Shown: positions 17,834 through 26,692, counted from the stretch's first letter. The stretch is 64,000 bases of DNA from Limnohabitans sp. Rim28 (GCF_000293865.2 NZ_ALKN02000004.1:62001-126000); one strand, 5' to 3'. Notes: generated by a model from the letters alone, not told the origin. Translations and numbers: made by a program.

Positions 17834-18993
17834 GGCTTGGCCGCACCGGTGATGGCGGCTGATTCCTTGGCAATGCGCAGTTCACGCGCCAACAACAAAC
17901 CGTTTTGAACCACCACCTCTTCGCCAATTTGCAAGCCCTGGCTCAGCACCACTTTGACGGGCCCCTCTTGCGACAGTGTGACTTGGCGCGGGCCGTAAAC
18001 ACCCTTGGACGTTTGCACAAAAACAATGTGTTGCTTGCCCATCAGAAAAACGGCGCTGGCGGGCACCTCGACACCTTGACTGATCTTGCGTGTGTAACGA
18101 ACGCGGGCCAGCATTTCACTTTTGAGCACACGCGAGGTGTTGTCGACCAAGGCGCGAACCTTGATGGAGCGACTGACCGGATCAATTTGGTCGGCCACGT
18201 TCAACACGGTGGCTTTGAAAACCTGGTCAGACAAGGAGGGCACCACCAGATCAACTTGTGCATGGGGTTTTAAATCCACCATGTCGGGTGTTTGCGCATC
18301 GATTTGCACCCAAAGTTTGCTGGGGTCTGAGATGACAAACAAAGCTTGGCTGACGTTGTCAGGCCTGACCTCTTGTCCCTGTGTGATGTTGCGTTCAACC
18401 ACAACACCCGGAACATCGCTGCGCAACGCCAATTGTTGGTTGGCCGCGTTTCTGCTGCCGTACAGGTCGGTTTTGGCCTGCGCCCGTTTCAACTCGGCTT
18501 GCGCTCTGGCCGTCTCGGCGGTGGCTTGCTCAACATCTTTTCGGGCAACGACCCCCAACTCAAAAAGAGATTGCTGTCGGTCTAAAACCTGCGTGGCCAA
18601 GCTCAAGTTGGTTTGGGCCAGAGAAGTCTCGGCCTGCGCTGCACCAAATTCAGGCGACGAGAGGTGCGCCAAGGCTTGTCCCTTCACGATCGATTGCCCC
18701 ATGCTCACATCGATGCTGTTGACGCGCCCTGAAAACGCAGAAAACACACGCTGTGTTCGCTCTTCGTTCCACACAATGCGGGCGGGCAAATCGACCGGGA
18801 TGTCGGTGGCCATCACCGCAGCCGTGGTGGTCAACAGGGCAACTTGGGGGTGCTCAGGCGGGTACTGAAGTTGGTCGCCTTGAATGACCGGTCCAGCCAA
18901 GCTGGGTTTGGGGCTGACGGGTTCGGAGCAACCACCGATCACCAACGTGGCCAGCAGCAAAGTCAACATGAAAGAGCGGGAATGAGTGATCAC
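17830..18993 (-). CDS. czcB: RND efflux periplasmic adaptor, CzcB family lipoprotein
   Basis: The 387-residue membrane-fusion protein links the CzcA permease to the outer-membrane channel. A lipoprotein signal ends LVIGGC with Cys22 as the likely lipidated residue. The barrel/lipoyl half-motifs are visible (GRVNSIDVSMGQSIVKGQAL, GVVVERNITQGQEV), flanking a coiled-coil hairpin rich in Ala, Gln and Glu. It has no His-rich N-terminal metal-binding segment. It overlaps czcA by four bases and lies 31 bp downstream of the channel gene. Confidence 0.9.
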   Translation of the reverse strand: MITHSRSFMLTLLLATLVIGGCSEPVSPKPSLAGPVIQGDQLQYPPEHPQVALLTTTAAVMATDIPVDLPARIVWNEERTQRVFSAFSGRVNSIDVSMGQSIVKGQALAHLSSPEFGAAQAETSLAQTNLSLATQVLDRQQSLFELGVVARKDVEQATAETARAQAELKRAQAKTDLYGSRNAANQQLALRSDVPGVVVERNITQGQEVRPDNVSQALFVISDPSKLWVQIDAQTPDMVDLKPHAQVDLVVPSLSDQVFKATVLNVADQIDPVSRSIKVRALVDNTSRVLKSEMLARVRYTRKISQGVEVPASAVFLMGKQHIVFVQTSKGVYGPRQVTLSQEGPVKVVLSQGLQIGEEVVVQNGLLLARELRIAKESAAITGAAKP

Positions 18994-19024
18994 GGGATAG
19001 GCTTTTCAAAAGGGGCGGGATGGA

Positions 19025-20311
19025 TCAGGGCGTCGTTGCAGACATGCGCAGTTGCCAATAGGTCCAGGCTTTGGCATAGGCATTGCGAGCATTCAAAACA
19101 TCCAATTGCACGGCTCTGAGGGTTCGCCGTGCATCCAACAACTCGGTCAGGGACAAGCCACCTTTTCGGTAGGCCATTTCGGTTTGCTCGGCCACGCGAA
19201 GGGCGCGTGGCAAGAGGTCTTTTTCATAAATTTGCAGACGTTCTGCTTGAGCTTGGCTGGTCTCCAACCAGTTGAGCATCTCGATTTGAGCGCGCTGTCG
19301 GGTCCGGTCCAGTAGGTTTTGACTGGCCGCCGCTTCTGCTGTTGCCCGGCCAATTTCACCGTCGTAACGGTTCGCCTGAACCAAGGGTATGGAGATCCGA
19401 ACGCCCATCACTTTGGCGGTGTTGCCAAAGCCATCGGGTGTGTTTTCAATGGAGGTTCCCAAAGTGGGGTCTGTGACGCGAAGCGCCTGTGCCAGCGCAA
19501 CATTTTGGTGGGCAGCGATGACCCCCAAACGCGCAGCGGTCACATCACTGCGCGCCTCCAACCAAGGCCCATTGACCATGTCTGTCATGGCCAGGCTACC
19601 CCATGGCTTGGTGTTTGGCCACTGCACTTGCACCGACCAGCCCCCTGCGGGCCGCTTCAAACCGGTCCAAGTCCCAATGCTGAGGCTGGTTTGCTGGTAT
19701 TCCAGCATGGCCACTTGTGTCTCTGCTTGGGCACGCGCCGCCTCAATGTGGGTTCGCGCCGCTTCTTGGGCCGATAAATCACCATTTTTGAGCCGCAAGT
19801 CGGCCGTTTTGGCCAACTGCTCGGCGCTTTGCGCCAAATCGCGAAAGACCTCCAAACGCTGATGGGCGGTCAGCAACTCATAAAACGCCATTTGCGCCGC
19901 CATTTGCTGAATGACCAGCGCTTCTTGCCTTTCAGCTTGTGCGACCAGAACGAGGGTCTGGGCTTTGTCGGTTCGCAAAGCGCGCTTGCCACCCCTCTCC
20001 CACAGACCATCAACGCCCAAAGACTTGTTCAGTTTTGCAGGACTCAAGGTCGAACCGAACGACTGGCCATTTTTGACATCCACCGTCGAAGCCGAGGAAG
20101 ACAATGTCGGCGCGGGCGAACGATTGGCCGCCAACACATCGGCACGCGCAGCGTCCAAAAGACGAGCGCTCGTCTGCACATCAGGGTGCTGACGCGCGGC
20201 CTCCAAAACCATTTCCAAACTCAGGGGTTCGTTGGCCCATGTGCCCGTGCTGACCAAAACGGCAAACCCAACCCATGAAGCCTTCACGCAAAATCGATGT
20301 CGTATGCTCAT
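19025..20311 (-). CDS. czcC: Outer-membrane efflux channel, TolC/CzcC family
   Basis: From the ATG at 20311 the protein has 428 residues with a signal peptide ending about TGTWA. It has the two-fold repeat of long alpha-helical segments typical of TolC-like channels, including LDAARADVLAANRSPAP and GLSLTELLDARRTL. Earlier in-frame starts would overlap the divergent regulator. First gene of the czcCBA-type operon, it faces the two-component genes across 55 bp, which probably carry the regulated promoter. Confidence 0.88.
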   Translation of the reverse strand: MSIRHRFCVKASWVGFAVLVSTGTWANEPLSLEMVLEAARQHPDVQTSARLLDAARADVLAANRSPAPTLSSSASTVDVKNGQSFGSTLSPAKLNKSLGVDGLWERGGKRALRTDKAQTLVLVAQAERQEALVIQQMAAQMAFYELLTAHQRLEVFRDLAQSAEQLAKTADLRLKNGDLSAQEAARTHIEAARAQAETQVAMLEYQQTSLSIGTWTGLKRPAGGWSVQVQWPNTKPWGSLAMTDMVNGPWLEARSDVTAARLGVIAAHQNVALAQALRVTDPTLGTSIENTPDGFGNTAKVMGVRISIPLVQANRYDGEIGRATAEAAASQNLLDRTRQRAQIEMLNWLETSQAQAERLQIYEKDLLPRALRVAEQTEMAYRKGGLSLTELLDARRTLRAVQLDVLNARNAYAKAWTYWQLRMSATTP

Positions 20312-20366
20312 GGCTCGGTTATCGCTCGCCAAGCCTGACCAGCACCTGACCAAAGACACAGTCCAC

Positions 20367-21059
20367 ATGCGCATTCTTTTGATTGAAGACGACAAGGTAT
20401 TGCAAAGCGTTGTGCAGCAAAGTCTGACGGACAAGGGGCACCGTGTGGATGTGGCAGGGGATTTGTCAGCCGCCAAATACATGTGGCATGTGCAGTGTTA
20501 TGACGCTGTTTTGCTGGATTTGAATTTGCCCAGCAGCGACAGCCAAACGGCCGTTCCAGCCAATGGTCTTCATTTGCTGCAAGAGAGGCGGCACAAAGGC
20601 GACAAAACACCGGTGCTGGTTTTGACCGCACGCAATCGAACCGATGAGCGCATTGCCGGTTTGGATGCCGGTGCAGACGACTACCTCGGAAAACCCTTCG
20701 ACTTGGCAGAAGTCGATGCCAGGCTGCGTGCCTTGGTCAGGCGCAGTCAAGGTGAAGACAGCACCACCCAATTGGCCCATTTGGTGCTGGACCGCAAAGG
20801 CCGAAGGGTGTTGGTCCATGACCAGCCATTGAACTTGCCAGCACGGGAGTTTGAGGTGTTGTCAGAACTCATGTCGCCACCGGGCCGCACGCTGAGCAAA
20901 AAAGAACTGTCGGACAAGCTCTCAGACTTTGACGAGGCCTTGGTCGACAACGCGCTGGAGACCTTCATCTCGCGTCTGCGCAAGAAAATTTTGAACTCGG
21001 GTGCCACCATTCGAACATTGCGGGGCTTGGGTTATTTGATGGAAGAAGAACGGCCATGA
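20367..21059 (+). CDS. czcR: OmpR-family response regulator of the metal efflux operon
   Basis: The 230-residue protein has a receiver domain starting MRILLIEDD with the phosphoacceptor Asp at 51 (DAVLLDLNLP) and Lys in GKPFDL, and a C-terminal winged helix ending TIRTLRGLGYLM. A short insertion (SSDSQTAVPANG) follows the phosphorylation site. It is divergent from czcCBA and overlaps the kinase start (ATGA), so it most likely activates the pump genes in response to metal. The czcR name rests on context; copR-like is an alternative. Confidence 0.88.
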   Translation: MRILLIEDDKVLQSVVQQSLTDKGHRVDVAGDLSAAKYMWHVQCYDAVLLDLNLPSSDSQTAVPANGLHLLQERRHKGDKTPVLVLTARNRTDERIAGLDAGADDYLGKPFDLAEVDARLRALVRRSQGEDSTTQLAHLVLDRKGRRVLVHDQPLNLPAREFEVLSELMSPPGRTLSKKELSDKLSDFDEALVDNALETFISRLRKKILNSGATIRTLRGLGYLMEEERP

Positions 21060-22450
21060 CCCCCCCCGTTCGGACTTTGCTGCAGCGTTTGCTCAGGCGC
21101 GTGATCGTGCCTTTGGCCTTGACCTGGTTGATCGGCACTTTGTTGGCGTTTGCGGTGGCACGTTTCTTCACGCAGCAAGCGTTTGATCGGGCCTTGTTGG
21201 ACGATGCGTATGCGGTGGCAAGCCATGTGCGCCAAACTGAAAGTGGTGGTTTGACACTGGGCCTGACCGCCAACGAAATGGGCACCTTGTTGTTCGACCA
21301 AAGTGAGCGTTTGTACTTTGCGGTCTTTTCAAATGACGGCCGTTTTTTGGCGGGCCATGCCGGATTGCAAATGCCCCCGTTGGACGATCTGAAAAACTTC
21401 ACCTTCACAGAAATGGCGTTCAACAACAAAACCTTGCGCGCTGTCGTTTTGATGCGCCAGGTGCCGCAAGCCTTCAAAGTGGTGGTCGCCCAAACCACCT
21501 ACAGCCAAGTGGCTTTTTTTCAGCGTTTGTTGGTTTTGTCCATGGTGCCGCAATTGCTGTTGTTGCTGGGCCTGGCTTGGTGGTTGCGGCGAAAGATTCA
21601 GCAAGACGTGCAACCGCTCACCGATTTGCAAAACGCCGTCGCCCTGCGGGACGTGCGTGACCTGAAGCCCGTGTTCGTGTCCAACAGATCGGCAGAGATG
21701 CAGAACCTGAGTGAGGCCATCAATGCATTGCTGCTGCGCATCGAAAAAGGGGTTCGTTCACAAAAAGAATTTGCGGGCAACGTGGCCCACGAAGTGCGCA
21801 CGCCCTTGGCGGGCATGAAAGCCTTGACCGACTATGCGCTGTCTCAGTCAGACCCTGCTGTCTGGCGTGAACAACTGCAAAAAATTGCACTCAGTCAAGA
21901 ACGGGCCAGCCATTTGATGAACCAGTTGTTGGCCATCGCCCTGGTTCAAGAGGCGCAAGAATCCATGGCAGAACCCGTCAAGCTTGACGAGGTCATCCGC
22001 GACAGCATCATGCGGCACCTGCACCGCGCCGATGCTTTGGGCATCGATTTGGGCGCCAGTGGCTTGGACGAGCGCGGTGCCGTGTCTGTCTTGGCCCAAA
22101 GGGCCTTGATCGAAGGCGTGATGGACAACCTGATCGACAACGCGTTTCGTTATGGCTTGACGCCGGCCGGTACGCTCAGGCGCGTCACGGTCGAGCTGTT
22201 TTCAAACCCCAGCCTGGGGCAATGCGGCGTCTGGGTGCATGACAACGGCCCGGGCATTGAACCCCTTCAACGCCAGCGCTTGCTGCAACGCTGGGTTCAG
22301 GGCGAGGAGGGGCCAGCGCTTCAACATGGCAGCGGTTTGGGCTTGGCCATTGTGTCTGAATACGCCCGCATCATGGGGGCGCAATTGTTTTTGGAGACAG
22401 CCGACGAAGGCCGTGGGTTGAAAGCAGGCCTGCTGTTTCAAACCCCATGA
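21056..22450 (+). CDS. czcS: Sensor histidine kinase of the metal efflux operon
   Basis: The 464-residue kinase has two transmembrane helices (about residues 15-37 and 160-180) enclosing a periplasmic sensor region of roughly 120 residues. The HisKA motif FAGNVAHEVRTPLAG places the phospho-His at 245. The ATPase domain shows an N-box (DNLIDNAFRYG), VHDNGPGIEP and GSGLGLAIV. It is translationally coupled to the regulator. The sensor region has no obvious Cys/His cluster, so the ligand metal cannot be read off. Confidence 0.87.
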   Translation: MTPPVRTLLQRLLRRVIVPLALTWLIGTLLAFAVARFFTQQAFDRALLDDAYAVASHVRQTESGGLTLGLTANEMGTLLFDQSERLYFAVFSNDGRFLAGHAGLQMPPLDDLKNFTFTEMAFNNKTLRAVVLMRQVPQAFKVVVAQTTYSQVAFFQRLLVLSMVPQLLLLLGLAWWLRRKIQQDVQPLTDLQNAVALRDVRDLKPVFVSNRSAEMQNLSEAINALLLRIEKGVRSQKEFAGNVAHEVRTPLAGMKALTDYALSQSDPAVWREQLQKIALSQERASHLMNQLLAIALVQEAQESMAEPVKLDEVIRDSIMRHLHRADALGIDLGASGLDERGAVSVLAQRALIEGVMDNLIDNAFRYGLTPAGTLRRVTVELFSNPSLGQCGVWVHDNGPGIEPLQRQRLLQRWVQGEEGPALQHGSGLGLAIVSEYARIMGAQLFLETADEGRGLKAGLLFQTP

Positions 22451-22481
22451 ACCGCGCCGTGCTGGCCCAGCAGAGATGGCC

Positions 22482-23615
22482 TCAAGCTTTGGGCAAAAAC
22501 GGGTAGTCGGTGTAGCCCGCATCGCCCCCGCCGTAAAAAGTGGCGCGGTCGGGTGTGTTGAAGGGGCCGCCTTGGCGCAGGCGTGCGCCCAAGTCGGGGT
22601 TGGCAATGAAAGGGCGGCCAAAGGCAATCAGGTCAGCACCGCCGGCGAGTGACTGGTCAGCCAAGGCCAGGTCGTAGCCGTTGTTCAGCATCCATGCGCC
22701 CTGCCCGCCTGCCTGGGTGTAGGCCTGGCGCAAAGCGGCGTAGTCAAAGGGCTTGTCGCCTTGCTGGTGGTCACGCGCTGCGCCCGTGGAGCCTTCAATC
22801 ACATGCACAAAAGCCAACGCCATCGGGGCCAGCAAGCGCGCCACATGCTCAAACAAAGGCTGCGGTTGGTCGTCGCTCACCCCGTTGGCGGGTGTCACGG
22901 GCGAGAGGCGGATGCCGGTGCGCGGGCCACCAATCTCGGCCACGATGGCTTGCATCACCTCTTGCAAAAAGCGGACGCGGTTGTCGATGGCGCCGCCATA
23001 CGCGTCGCTGCGCTGGTTGCTGCTGCTGCGCAAAAACTGGTCGATCAGGTAGCCGTTGGCCGCGTGCACCTCGACGCCGTCGAACCCGGCGGCGATGGCG
23101 TTGGCCGCAGCGCGGCGGTAGTCCTGCACGATGCCCGGCAGCTCGGCGGCATCGAGTGCACGTGGCTCGGACGTGGGCACAAATTGGGCCTGCCCATCCA
23201 CCAGCAGCACGGTTTTGGTTTGCGCCGTGAGGGCCGATGGCGCCACAGGCGCCGCCCCACCGGGCTGCAAGCTGGTGTGCGAGACCCGGCCCACATGCCA
23301 CAACTGGACCACGATCTTGCCGCCTTCGGCGTGTACCGCATCGGTCACTTGCTTCCATGCGGTCACTTGGCTTTCGCTCCAGATGCCAGGCACGTCGGCG
23401 TAGCCCTGGCCTTGGTGGCTGATGGCGGTGGCCTCGGTGACGATGAGACCCGCCCCCGTGACCGGGTTGGCGCGTTGCCGGTAATAGGTGGCCATGCGGG
23501 CATTGGCCAAAGCACCGGGTGCGCGGTTGCGCGTGAGCGGGGCCATCACGATGCGCGAGGCCAAAGCGATGCTGCCCACCTGGCAGGGTTCAAACAAGGA
23601 GGTCATGGTGTCCAT
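22482..23615 (-). CDS. Old yellow enzyme family alkene reductase (NemA-like)
   Basis: The 377-residue FMN flavoprotein reduces activated alkenes, nitro compounds or nitrate esters with NAD(P)H. It shows the OYE blocks IVMAPLTRNRA (about residues 22-32), VQLWHVGRVSH, GVEVHAANGYLIDQFL and LIAFGRPFIANPDL. This is a classical OYE pattern (Thr in MAPLTR). A second in-frame ATG three codons in is equally possible. It is convergent with the sensor kinase gene and precedes a class II aldolase gene by 34 bp. The physiological substrate is unknown. Confidence 0.9.
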   Translation of the reverse strand: MDTMTSLFEPCQVGSIALASRIVMAPLTRNRAPGALANARMATYYRQRANPVTGAGLIVTEATAISHQGQGYADVPGIWSESQVTAWKQVTDAVHAEGGKIVVQLWHVGRVSHTSLQPGGAAPVAPSALTAQTKTVLLVDGQAQFVPTSEPRALDAAELPGIVQDYRRAAANAIAAGFDGVEVHAANGYLIDQFLRSSSNQRSDAYGGAIDNRVRFLQEVMQAIVAEIGGPRTGIRLSPVTPANGVSDDQPQPLFEHVARLLAPMALAFVHVIEGSTGAARDHQQGDKPFDYAALRQAYTQAGGQGAWMLNNGYDLALADQSLAGGADLIAFGRPFIANPDLGARLRQGGPFNTPDRATFYGGGDAGYTDYPFLPKA

Positions 23616-23649
23616 TCAAAGGCGTCAGAAGCATCGGGGGCGCACACGC

Positions 23650-24435
23650 TCAAAGCGCGTAGTCCGGGCTTTCGCGTTGCAGTTTGCGCAGCAGCGAAGG
23701 CCAAACAAACGCGCCGCCCAAGCCGCCGGTTTGCACACGCAAGGCGTGGGCCACGCCGGTCAGGATTTGCGGGTCCACCGCCGTCAGGTCTTTCGGGCCC
23801 GACTGCCCTGCCAGCGCGTCCACCTGGATGCGGCAGGTGTTCTCAAAGGTGTACATCGACAAGAAGGCGTCGGCAATCGTTTTGCCCACCGTCAGCAGGC
23901 CATGGTTGCGCAGCATCAGGAAATTGGCATCGCCCAAGTCGGCCTGCAGGCGCAGCTTTTCTTCGTCGTGAATCGCCACGCCCTCGTAGCCATGGTAGGC
24001 CAGCGAGGCCAGCACAAAGGTGCTTTGCTGGCTGATGGGCAACACGCCATGCGCCTGCGCGCTGACGGCCACGCCCGCCCGCGTGTGGGTGTGCAAAACG
24101 CAACCGGCATCGGCCCGCGCCTCGTGCACCGCGCTGTGGATCACAAAGCCGGCCGGGTTCACCGGGAAGGGGCTGTCGTGCAGCTTGTTGCACTGCATGT
24201 CCACCTTCACCAGGCTGGACGCGGTGATCTCGTCAAACATCAGCCCATAGGGGTTGATCAAAAACTGGTGCGCATCGCCCGCCACCGAGTGCGGCAATTT
24301 GGCGGTGATGTGGGTGAACACCAAGTCGCTCCAGCCATAGAGCGCCACCAGCCGGTAACACGCGGCCAAGTCCAGCCGGATCTGCCATTCGTCGGGGTGA
24401 ACGCTGTCTTTCAAAGAAGGAATCTCAAACGCCAT
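23650..24435 (-). CDS. Class II aldolase/adducin family protein
   Basis: The 261-residue protein has the zinc-dependent class II aldolase fold. Metal-ligand His motifs are visible in LHTHTRAGVAVSAQAHG and LRNHGLLTVG, with the family opening CYRLVALYGWSDLVFTHITAKLP. Stand-alone members of this type are often of unknown specificity (sugar-phosphate or 2-hydroxy acid aldolases, or adducin-like). It is the upstream gene of a probable pair with the OYE gene. Immediately upstream begins the lower-GC accessory region. Confidence 0.88.
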   Translation of the reverse strand: MAFEIPSLKDSVHPDEWQIRLDLAACYRLVALYGWSDLVFTHITAKLPHSVAGDAHQFLINPYGLMFDEITASSLVKVDMQCNKLHDSPFPVNPAGFVIHSAVHEARADAGCVLHTHTRAGVAVSAQAHGVLPISQQSTFVLASLAYHGYEGVAIHDEEKLRLQADLGDANFLMLRNHGLLTVGKTIADAFLSMYTFENTCRIQVDALAGQSGPKDLTAVDPQILTGVAHALRVQTGGLGGAFVWPSLLRKLQRESPDYAL

Positions 24436-24728
24436 GTCCGTGCTCCGCAGGTCAGCAAAAGGTGTTCAGCTTAGCGGCTGCTGGTGGGGTTGGTTGACGT
24501 GTTGGTGACTGGAGAGCGATCGGCTGGATGGGGCCAAGTGCGCTCTGGGGAAGACGGCAACGCTATCGTTTGGACGACCATTAACATGAAAAAATGCACA
24601 ATTAAGTAATAAATTTTGAGTTAAAGTCATGCGTAGAAAGGCGGGCGGGCAGGCAGTCGCTGACCTCGGCTTTTATATCTCGACGGATCCACACAGCATC
24701 TAAGCTGAGCCCACAAAACTACACTTTT
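24436..24728. other. Intergenic left edge of the accessory region
   Basis: This 293 bp stretch carries the promoter of the class II aldolase gene and, from about 24590, an AT-rich segment (for example AATTAAGTAATAAATTTTGAG) that marks the change to lower-GC DNA. A GTTAAAG at 24620-24626 resembles an integron core site but has the wrong last base, so no attI or attC is claimed here. No gene was seen. Confidence 0.35.
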
Positions 24729-25466
24729 ATGGCCAATAAACTAAACGCTGCAACGCGACTTTTGTGTATTCTGGAGAAAGCATTTACACAGCAAGAACAT
24801 ATTCAAGCGGTGGAGGCTTGGGCAAACTTGCTGGGCGTGATGGACGACGATCCAAATCGAAGAGCGGTGCGGGTTGCTGAATTAGTGCATGCAATGCACC
24901 GCGAACTTGATTTGGTGGCTGCTGGACTGGCGGAGGCTCACTTTTCAAAGAGAACTTACGAAAATGCATTCGCACGCATCGAGCAAGCGATTTCCCCGTT
25001 GATGCTGACCGCTAGTTGGATTCAAGTTAAGCAAAACCTGACGCCGGATGTACTAACAGCGCTTACCTTTTGCGCAGAGATTCTGTCTGATGAGGAGAGT
25101 CAGATATCGACTGATGAGCTCGAAGATATCCGACAGAAAGTTGAAGAGCTAAGAGCAACAGTTGACGATGCAGAAACACCATTGCGACTGCGGCAGTTGA
25201 TACAGCACCATATCGAGCTGATTGATAGGGCACTATCGGAATACTTGATCGTGGGTGCTAAGGCTCTTCGCGATGCCCGTAGAGCAGCTATGGGTGAGAT
25301 TTTTGAGGTTAAGGATGAACTTGCGCCATTTAAGTCGTCTTCGGCTTTCAGTAAACTTTCCTCTGCCTGGGCAACGCTCAGCAAAGCAACTGACGTTGCT
25401 CTGAAGGGTGAGAAGCTTGTCCAGCTAGTACACAAAGGATGGGAAGCCCTCTCCGATATTCTTTGA
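24729..25466 (+). CDS. Unrecognised alpha-helical protein
   Basis: The 245-residue protein is not one I recognise. It is soluble-looking and predicted almost wholly helical, with long Glu/Asp/Lys/Arg-rich helices (residues 120-200, coiled-coil-like: TDELEDIRQKVEELRATVDD) and a more hydrophobic C-terminal segment ending GWEALSDIL. It has no catalytic motif, signal peptide or Cys pair. Codon use and GC are lower than in the flanking core genes. The stop lies 5 bp before an attC-like site, so this is probably the coding part of an integron cassette. A structural, adaptor or immunity role is possible; nothing in the sequence decides. Confidence 0.7.
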   Translation: MANKLNAATRLLCILEKAFTQQEHIQAVEAWANLLGVMDDDPNRRAVRVAELVHAMHRELDLVAAGLAEAHFSKRTYENAFARIEQAISPLMLTASWIQVKQNLTPDVLTALTFCAEILSDEESQISTDELEDIRQKVEELRATVDDAETPLRLRQLIQHHIELIDRALSEYLIVGAKALRDARRAAMGEIFEVKDELAPFKSSSAFSKLSSAWATLSKATDVALKGEKLVQLVHKGWEALSDIL

Positions 25467-25470
25467 GTGG

Positions 25471-25582
25471 AACTAACCATATGTTCAGCCGGAAGCGGTG
25501 GTGTATGCCGTTGTTAAATTTCCATTTCATTCTGTCCAAACTTCGCCATTCTTCACTGCCAAGGCTAACTTGCACGTTAGAC
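25471..25582 (+). other. attC-like integron recombination site
   Basis: The 112 bp between two unrelated ORFs have the full attC plan: an R''-like AACTAAC (25471-25477), a 5-base spacer, L'' GTTCAGCC (25483-25490), a 70-base variable middle, L' GGCTAAC (25563-25569), a 6-base spacer and R' GTTAGAC (25576-25582). L'' pairs with L' except for one extra base, the expected extrahelical base. Spacings equal those of the well-known aadA attC. R' fits the GTTRRRY rule; R'' departs from RYYYAAC at one position. The next ORF starts 16 bases after R', as in gene cassettes. No integrase gene is in the window. Confidence 0.65.
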
Positions 25583-25598
25583 CAAACAACAACGTACT

Positions 25599-26588
25599 AT
25601 GCCAGTTGATCCGCCGCCCGATCTACCTTATCTCCTTCATGAGGCGCTTTCGCAGCTAGACTGGAACTGTAACGCGGAACTTCTTGCTTCGCGCGTAAAC
25701 CGCTTGCACATCGGTCTGCCCCGCGAGGACGAATTTGCGGTTGTTTGTTCGTGGTTAGGCCATTGTGTTCTTGTTCACAAGTTAGATCAAACACAGTCGC
25801 CGCCATCGTCCAGGGCGACTTATCGGGTGCCCGACCTCTTTGCAACCTTCACGCGAGACGGTCGCCTGATTCCCACTCTGATTGAAGTCAAGTCTTCCAG
25901 AGAGAATAAACTCTCTTTCAAGCCTGAGTACTACGCACAACTCAAGGCTTACGCCAGTCTTCAAGGTCTTCCAATGCTAGTCGCTTGGAAGTTTCACGAT
26001 GTCTGGTCGCTGTTTGACATAGCTCAGATGGAGTTGGCAGAATTTAATTACAACATTTGCTTTAGCAAAGCAATGTCGGAAAACTTGCTTGGAATCCTAG
26101 CTGGCGACTTTTTATACACCCTTTTCAAGGGTGGCGGGTTGCACTTACGCATGCATAAAGAGAAATTGCTCTCTTCAGTTCGTAACGGTTCAGAAGTGCA
26201 TGAGGAGTGGAATACGGTTATCGACGACGCGTTGAACATCGACGGCCACGGTAAGGAGCGCCGAGACCTCTCATCGGATGTGCAAACACTCTTTTTTATC
26301 AGTGATCTTGAAGAGGATCAGGAGCACACATCTTCTCATATGCACTTTCGTTTCACGGTTCAAGACGACGAGAGGAAGTTTGCGCACATGGCCTTAGTTA
26401 GGCTGCTTAACTGGTACTCATCAGGCGATAAGCCGCTCAATTGGCGAGAGGTGAAAACTCGAAGTTCGCCGGTACCAGGTATGACGGACTTTGGCGCAAC
26501 GGTGGATCGCGCACGACGCGAGGGGGTAGTGGAATATATCTTTAACCTTGAACCTAAAACCAAGCCAGCGTTTCTTGGTGTTGCTTAA
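25599..26588 (+). CDS. PD-(D/E)XK nuclease-like protein of unknown role
   Basis: The 329-residue protein has a PD-(D/E)XK core in its first half: RVPDLFATF (Pro78-Asp79), LIEVKSS (Glu96, Lys98) and, after a short helix, YYAQLKAYASLQG (Gln114), as in RecB/Cas4-like nucleases. The C-terminal 190 residues show no motif I know. It begins 16 bp after the R' box of the attC-like site, so it looks like an integron cassette gene. Lower GC and mixed codon use support transfer. A DNA-cleaving defence role is plausible but inferred; there is no helicase, methylase or recognition domain next to it. Confidence 0.72.
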   Translation: MPVDPPPDLPYLLHEALSQLDWNCNAELLASRVNRLHIGLPREDEFAVVCSWLGHCVLVHKLDQTQSPPSSRATYRVPDLFATFTRDGRLIPTLIEVKSSRENKLSFKPEYYAQLKAYASLQGLPMLVAWKFHDVWSLFDIAQMELAEFNYNICFSKAMSENLLGILAGDFLYTLFKGGGLHLRMHKEKLLSSVRNGSEVHEEWNTVIDDALNIDGHGKERRDLSSDVQTLFFISDLEEDQEHTSSHMHFRFTVQDDERKFAHMALVRLLNWYSSGDKPLNWREVKTRSSPVPGMTDFGATVDRARREGVVEYIFNLEPKTKPAFLGVA

Positions 26589-26613
26589 CTCCTCGCTGAT
26601 GGTGAGTATCAAA

Positions 26614-26646
26614 GGCAGGCCATCAAAACCGGTTTGGCACCCTGCC
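26614..26646 (+). terminator. Hairpin after the nuclease-like gene
   Basis: GGCAGG (26614-26619) pairs with CCTGCC (26641-26646), enclosing CCA/TGG and the palindrome AAACCGGTTT. It lies 26 bp after the stop. A TTTT run appears only 10 bases further on, so termination is possible but not clear. It may instead be the remains of a second attC stem, since GCTTAAC (an R''-type core) overlaps the stop codon at 26583-26589. Confidence 0.35.
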
Positions 26647-26692
26647 GTCAATGCCCTTTTAAATCAAAATTTAGCCGCGACGAGAAGCACGC

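Noticed and set aside
24729-26588. The helical protein and the nuclease-like protein as a two-gene defence operon
   Set aside because: An attC-like site separates them, so they are more likely independent cassettes.
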